DNA from: Nitrospirota bacterium
GTDB taxonomy: Bacteria; Nitrospirota; JACRHJ01
Length of the DNA stretch: 8,793 bases
Assembly: GCA_027328825.1 (NCBI GenBank)
Contig: DAHWTK010000070.1
Coordinates: forward strand, 1-8,793
Direction of reading: 5' to 3'
Part shown: positions 5,233-8,793 of the stretch, piece by piece
Layout of the letters: each line of letters begins with the position of its first letter
How positions within the stretch are numbered: the first letter of the stretch is position 1
Position numbers and translations under genes: made by a program
The notes under the pieces: model-generated
Told to the model about the DNA's origin: nothing
The model's input: the letters and a program-made list of their open reading frames with translations, nothing else
Database searches by the model: none

Positions 5233-7602
5233 ATGCCGAAACTAACCATAGACGGCCTTGAAGTCGAGGTCCCGGAAGGGACGAACGTCCTGGAGGCGGC
5301 GAAGAAGCTGGGGATAATAATCCCGCACTTCTGCTACCACGAAGCCTTGGGCGCCGTAGGCGCGTGCAGGCTGTGCGCAATGAAATTCGTCGATGGGCCG
5401 GTAAAAGGCGTCCAGATGTCCTGCATGGTTAAGGCCCAGGATGGAATGGTCGTAGAGACAGCCGACCCTGACGCCATGCGCGCGCGGCGGATGGTAATAG
5501 AGTGGCTTATGACGAACCACCCGCACGACTGCCCGGTCTGCGACGAAGGCGGCATGTGCCTGCTCCAGGACTATACCATCGCGGGAGGACACGGACGGCG
5601 CAGGTACAAAGGGAAAAAACGCACATATCTTTCCCAGTATCTGGGCGAGTTCATAGAGCAGGAGATGAACCGGTGCATACAGTGCTACCGGTGTCACCGC
5701 TTCTATCGGGACTATGCCGGGGGAATCGATTTCGGCACGAAAAAAATAGCGAACCAGACCTTCTTCGGCAGGTTCAAAGAAGGCTGGCTTGAGAGCGAAT
5801 TTGCCGGAAACCTGGCGGACGTATGCCCCACGGGCGTATTCACGGACAAGACTTACCATTTCAAGGCGCGGCAATGGGAGCTTGAGACCGCGCCTTCCGT
5901 ATGCCCGCATTGCTCGCTTGGATGCGCCATTACTCCGGGAGCCAAGCTAAGAGAACTGCTCGTCCTAAAAGCGCGTGAAAACCTGAAAGTCAACGGCTGG
6001 TTCATCTGCGACAGGGGACGGTTCGGATACCGGTTCGCGTCCAGCGAGAACAGGCCCCGGAAGTTCACCGTGAACGGGCAGGAGAAATCCCGCAGCGAGG
6101 CCATGGACGCGGCGGCGAAAATAATATCCGAAACCGTTGCCAGATACGGCCCCGGATCTGTCGCGCTCGTCGGCTCTCCGCGCACGTCTTTGGAAAATAA
6201 TTTCGCCCTCGGGAAACTGGCAGACATGCTGAGAACGAAAAATATATGCTTCTCTGCGGAGCCGTTTCGAGAAAGTAAAGAGCGCCGGGCGATTTCTCTG
6301 CTTAATGCGGCTAATAGCCGCTCGCTTCGGGACGTGGAGTTTTCCGATTTCATATTAGTCGTCGGAGCCGACCCCGTAAACGAGGCGCCGATGCTTGCTC
6401 TTATGCTCCGGCAGGCGGCCCTTAAGGGCGCAAGGATAATCGTAATCGACCCGCGCCCGGTGATACTGCCGTTTAATTTCACGCATATCCCGGCATTGCC
6501 TGATGAGTTTGCGGGAAAACTTGCTGAACTGGCGGGTAGCTCTACCGTTCCCACGCCGGGGGGCAGAGCTATGATAATCTGCGGCACGGACGTTTCCGGG
6601 ATGGACGCCATAGACGCCTGCTTCGACGCGGCAAATAGGCTTGGCTGCGGCCTCTTTTATATTCTTTCATCCGCAAATTCCTTCGGGGCGGCGCTCCTGG
6701 CCTCGAATGGCCCGGATTTCGAGGCGGCGCTGTCCGGGATGGAAAGCGGCGATATACGGGTTTTAATCGCGCTTGAATCCGACCCTTTGGGGCTGTTTTC
6801 TGATAGAGAAATGGCCGCCCGGGCCATTGAAAATCTGGACTCGCTCATCGTCATGGACTATCTCCCAACAGAGACGGCTGGGGCGGCGAGTATGTTCTTC
6901 CCCACGGCGGCTTATGCGGAGATGGACGGCGTCTTCATCAATAACGAAGGCCGTGCGCAGGCCCTCCCGCGCGCTTATATCCCCGGCATCCCAGTAAACC
7001 GGATGGGGCCGCGCCAAAACCCGCCTGAGCTTCATCCGCCGAGGGAATTTTTCTCCGAGGTTCCCGGAAGGTCGTTCCCGGCGTGGGAATACCTGCGGGA
7101 TATTGCCTGCGGTATGGGGATGGAATGCCGTGAACTGGAATCGCTGGAAAGGGTAAGGGCATCACTGACCGATGACGGACAGTTCGCGCAGATCGCCGGA
7201 CTTCATGCGGAATCGGAAGGGGTGTCGATAACCGCCGGGCCGATGGATCGGCCCCAGGCCCAAAGACCGCCCTCTGTCGGGGGAAAGTTGGATACCGGCG
7301 AAGGGCTGCTACTTTATGCGGTAGAACTTACCTTCGGCACGGAAGAGATTTCAATACATTCCGACAAGACGCAGCTTCGCGCGCCTAAACCGTATGTCCT
7401 GATAAACGCCGGGGACGCAGTTAGTCTGGGGCTTAAGGATGGGCAAACTGTGCGGGTATCGTCCGGAGAGGCGGCCTTCTCGTGCGTCCTGAAAACGAGT
7501 GCATCCTGCGCGAGGGGCGCGGCATTCGCGCCGAGGCTGAAGGATTTCCGCGCGGAGATGTTGAACAGGAAAAGAGTAACGATTACAGGAGAGCGCGGAT
7601 GA
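5233..7602 (+). CDS. nuoG: NADH-quinone oxidoreductase subunit G
   Basis: A 789-aa iron-sulfur subunit that carries electrons from N3 towards the connecting arm. N-terminal ferredoxin fold: [2Fe-2S] N1b ligands C34, C45, C48, C64. N5 has the His ligand: H96, C100, C103, C109 (NHPHDCPVCDEGGMC). N4: C148, C151, C154, C198 (RCIQCYRC, CPTGVFTDKT). N7: C224, C227, C231, C259 (CPHCSLGC, ICDRGRFGYRF), present in only part of the family, including E. coli. Residues about 265-600 form the molybdopterin-oxidoreductase-like domain, which binds no cofactor in complex I; about 695-780 is the C-terminal molydopterin-dinucleotide-like beta domain. The linker between them (about 660-695, Pro/Gln-rich) holds a palindrome at DNA level. 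Start ATG 5233 has AAGGA 5 bases upstream. The stop overlaps nuoH as ATGA. Length is within the usual range. Confidence 0.95.
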   Translation: MPKLTIDGLEVEVPEGTNVLEAAKKLGIIIPHFCYHEALGAVGACRLCAMKFVDGPVKGVQMSCMVKAQDGMVVETADPDAMRARRMVIEWLMTNHPHDCPVCDEGGMCLLQDYTIAGGHGRRRYKGKKRTYLSQYLGEFIEQEMNRCIQCYRCHRFYRDYAGGIDFGTKKIANQTFFGRFKEGWLESEFAGNLADVCPTGVFTDKTYHFKARQWELETAPSVCPHCSLGCAITPGAKLRELLVLKARENLKVNGWFICDRGRFGYRFASSENRPRKFTVNGQEKSRSEAMDAAAKIISETVARYGPGSVALVGSPRTSLENNFALGKLADMLRTKNICFSAEPFRESKERRAISLLNAANSRSLRDVEFSDFILVVGADPVNEAPMLALMLRQAALKGARIIVIDPRPVILPFNFTHIPALPDEFAGKLAELAGSSTVPTPGGRAMIICGTDVSGMDAIDACFDAANRLGCGLFYILSSANSFGAALLASNGPDFEAALSGMESGDIRVLIALESDPLGLFSDREMAARAIENLDSLIVMDYLPTETAGAASMFFPTAAYAEMDGVFINNEGRAQALPRAYIPGIPVNRMGPRQNPPELHPPREFFSEVPGRSFPAWEYLRDIACGMGMECRELESLERVRASLTDDGQFAQIAGLHAESEGVSITAGPMDRPQAQRPPSVGGKLDTGEGLLLYAVELTFGTEEISIHSDKTQLRAPKPYVLINAGDAVSLGLKDGQTVRVSSGEAAFSCVLKTSASCARGAAFAPRLKDFRAEMLNRKRVTITGERG
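7237..7254. repeat. 18-bp palindrome in the nuoG linker
   Basis: GGGCCGAT (7237-7244) and ATCGGCCC (7247-7254) are perfect 8-bp inverted repeats around GG. It lies in codons for the non-conserved linker between the two C-terminal NuoG domains (AGPMDRPQ). Confidence 0.45.
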
Positions 7603-8606
7603 ACGGATACATACCGTGGCTCGTCATCGCTATAAAGGCTTTTCTCATCCTTTTCGTAACCCTTACGCTCGCGGCATACATGGTGCTCGCCGAAAGGAAA
7701 CTGCTGGCCAGGATGCAGGACCGCTACGGCCCCAACCGTGTCGGGCCGTTCGGCCTTCTCCAACCGCTCGCGGACGTCATAAAACTCATCACCAAGGAGG
7801 ACATCCTGCCCGATCAGGCGGACAGGTTCATATATCTCATCGCGCCGGGAATCGTCGCCGGGACGGTGCTCCTGACGTTTGCAGTGGTGCCGTTCGGGGC
7901 GCCTGTGAAGATTGACGGCATGGCGGTGCAGATGCCCGTAATCGACTTGAACGTCGGGGCGCTTTATTTCCTTGCGATGTCGTCGCTTGGCGTCTACGGA
8001 GTCGCGCTTGCGGGCTGGTCTTCCGGGTCTAAATACAGCCTGCTCGGCGGCATACGCGGCTCGGCCCAGATGATTTCATACGAGCTTTCGATGGGCCTCG
8101 CCCTCGTGCCTGCGGTGATGCTAACAGGCTCGTTCAGCTTAAACGACATAGTCGCCGCACAGTCGCGCGTCCCGTTTGTGGTATATTCCCCGCTCGCATT
8201 CATAATATTCCTCGTGAGTGTCGCGGCGGAGTCGAGGAGAATACCTTTCGACCTCGCAGAGGCGGAGAACGAGCTTGTCGCGGGCTACCACACCGAATAC
8301 AGCGGGATGCGTTTCGGGCTTTTCTATATCGGCGAATACGTGAACATAATCGTTCTGTCAGCGCTCGCCGTTACGTTCTATCTCGGCGGCTGGCACGGGC
8401 CGGGGCCTTTATGGCTTTCCTTTTTCTGGTTCTTCGTCAAGGCGGCGGTAATAGCATTTTTCTTCATATGGATGCGGGCCACCCTCCCAAGGCTCCGCTA
8501 CGACCAGCTCATGCATATGGGCTGGAAATTCCTTGTGCCGTTATCGCTTTTAAACGTCATCCTGACGGGCTTCCTTGCCCTCGTGTTCCACTGGGGGCGC
8601 CTATGA
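7599..8606 (+). CDS. nuoH: NADH-quinone oxidoreductase subunit H
   Basis: A 335-aa multi-pass inner-membrane subunit that forms most of the quinone chamber and the first part of the proton path. Hydrophobic segments at about 5-30, 78-100, 116-140, 160-178, 193-211, 240-262, 270-292 and 308-331. Family motifs are [19 protein letters not shown] (31-49), the YE pair (E162), [22 protein letters not shown] (215-236) with acidic residues D218, E221, E223, E225, and E233, and [13 protein letters not shown] near the end. The usual Pro in PFDxPEAE is Ala (A220). ATG 7599 is chosen over longer in-frame starts because it overlaps the nuoG stop (ATGA), has AGGAG (7587-7591) 7 bases upstream and gives the normal length. 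Its TGA overlaps the nuoI ATG. Confidence 0.95.
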   Translation: MNGYIPWLVIAIKAFLILFVTLTLAAYMVLAERKLLARMQDRYGPNRVGPFGLLQPLADVIKLITKEDILPDQADRFIYLIAPGIVAGTVLLTFAVVPFGAPVKIDGMAVQMPVIDLNVGALYFLAMSSLGVYGVALAGWSSGSKYSLLGGIRGSAQMISYELSMGLALVPAVMLTGSFSLNDIVAAQSRVPFVVYSPLAFIIFLVSVAAESRRIPFDLAEAENELVAGYHTEYSGMRFGLFYIGEYVNIIVLSALAVTFYLGGWHGPGPLWLSFFWFFVKAAVIAFFFIWMRATLPRLRYDQLMHMGWKFLVPLSLLNVILTGFLALVFHWGRL

Positions 8607-8793
8607 GCCGCTTCTTCGCAGGGCTTTTCGAGGCGTTTGCGACGACTCTCCGGGAGATGTTCAGAAAGCCCGTGACGATACAATACCCGGAAGAGAAGAA
8701 ACCGCTTTCCCCCCGCGCGCGCTGGAGAATAGTCCTTACGCGCGACCCTGAGGGCGAGGAGCGGTGCGTTGCGTGTTACCTCTGTTCTGCGGT
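8603..8793 (+). CDS. nuoI: NADH-quinone oxidoreductase subunit I (5' part)
   Basis: The first 63 codons of the subunit that carries [4Fe-4S] clusters N6a and N6b between NuoG and NuoB; the window ends inside the gene. The amphipathic N-terminus ([20 protein letters not shown]) is followed by [20 protein letters not shown] and then [12 protein letters not shown], which gives the first three ligands of the first cluster, C55, C58 and C61. The sequence around [12 protein letters not shown] is very close to the E. coli protein as I recall it. ATG 8603 overlaps the nuoH stop as ATGA, with GGGGG (8593-8597) 5 bases upstream as a weak ribosome site, so translational coupling is likely. Confidence 0.93.
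   Translation, partial: MSRFFAGLFEAFATTLREMFRKPVTIQYPEEKKPLSPRARWRIVLTRDPEGEERCVACYLCSA

Noticed and set aside
5242..5910. Minus-strand open frame of 222 codons opposite nuoG
   Set aside because: It mirrors the cysteine-rich NuoG region, has no family signature and no promoter or ribosome site that I can see.
7482..7598. Longer nuoH with 39 extra N-terminal residues
   Set aside because: The extra part overlaps the end of nuoG out of frame, is hydrophilic and not family-like; ATG 7599 has a good ribosome site and an ATGA overlap.
1..8793. Defence system, CRISPR array, transposase, tRNA or rRNA
   Set aside because: No spaced direct-repeat array, transposase-like frame or RNA-gene structure was seen; almost the whole window is explained by nuo genes.

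Overview
The window is most of the first half of a bacterial operon for respiratory complex I (proton-pumping NADH:quinone oxidoreductase, NDH-1), all on the plus strand. In order it holds nuoA, a single-gene nuoB-nuoC-nuoD fusion, nuoE, nuoF, nuoG, nuoH and the first 63 codons of nuoI, cut by the right edge. The usual distal membrane subunits (nuoJ to nuoN) are not in view. From motifs I recall, the subunits are of the E. coli-like subtype: NADEMEPGT in NuoF, CPTGVFTDKT in NuoG, GEERCVAC in NuoI, MADIDR at the NuoD end. The DNA is GC-rich, but ATA (Ile) and AGG (Arg) codons are frequent. Together with the B/C/D fusion, this suggests a deltaproteobacterial (Desulfobacterota-like) or similar uncultured lineage. 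That placement is inference.

Layout: bases 2-79 are the last 25 codons of an unidentified upstream gene. Bases 80-382 carry no convincing gene. They hold a weak hairpin, a hairpin that reads as a terminator on the minus strand, a palindromic repeat, a good plus-strand intrinsic terminator (242-267) and a promoter with a perfect TTGACA -35 box (292-320) that probably drives the operon. The genes then follow closely: 20-base overlap nuoA/nuoBCD, 0-base gap nuoE/nuoF, 8-base gap nuoF/nuoG, and ATGA overlaps for nuoG/nuoH and nuoH/nuoI. The one real gap, 89 bases between nuoBCD and nuoE, is mostly filled by a 62-bp inverted-repeat element.

How the genes work together: NuoE, NuoF and NuoG form the NADH-oxidising module (FMN, N1a, N3, N1b, N4, N5, N7). 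The fused NuoBCD and NuoI form the connecting arm that carries electrons via N6a, N6b and N2 to quinone. NuoH and NuoA form part of the membrane domain next to the quinone chamber. All cluster-ligand cysteines I could check are present, so the enzyme looks functional.

I see no new system such as a defence island, CRISPR array or mobile cargo. The unusual points are in how the operon is written: a likely CTG start codon for nuoF directly after the nuoE stop; a seven-G slippery site at the nuoA tail whose -1 frame ends in an ATGA overlap with nuoBCD; and palindromic elements at many permissive places (intergenic gaps, domain linkers, a protein C-terminus).
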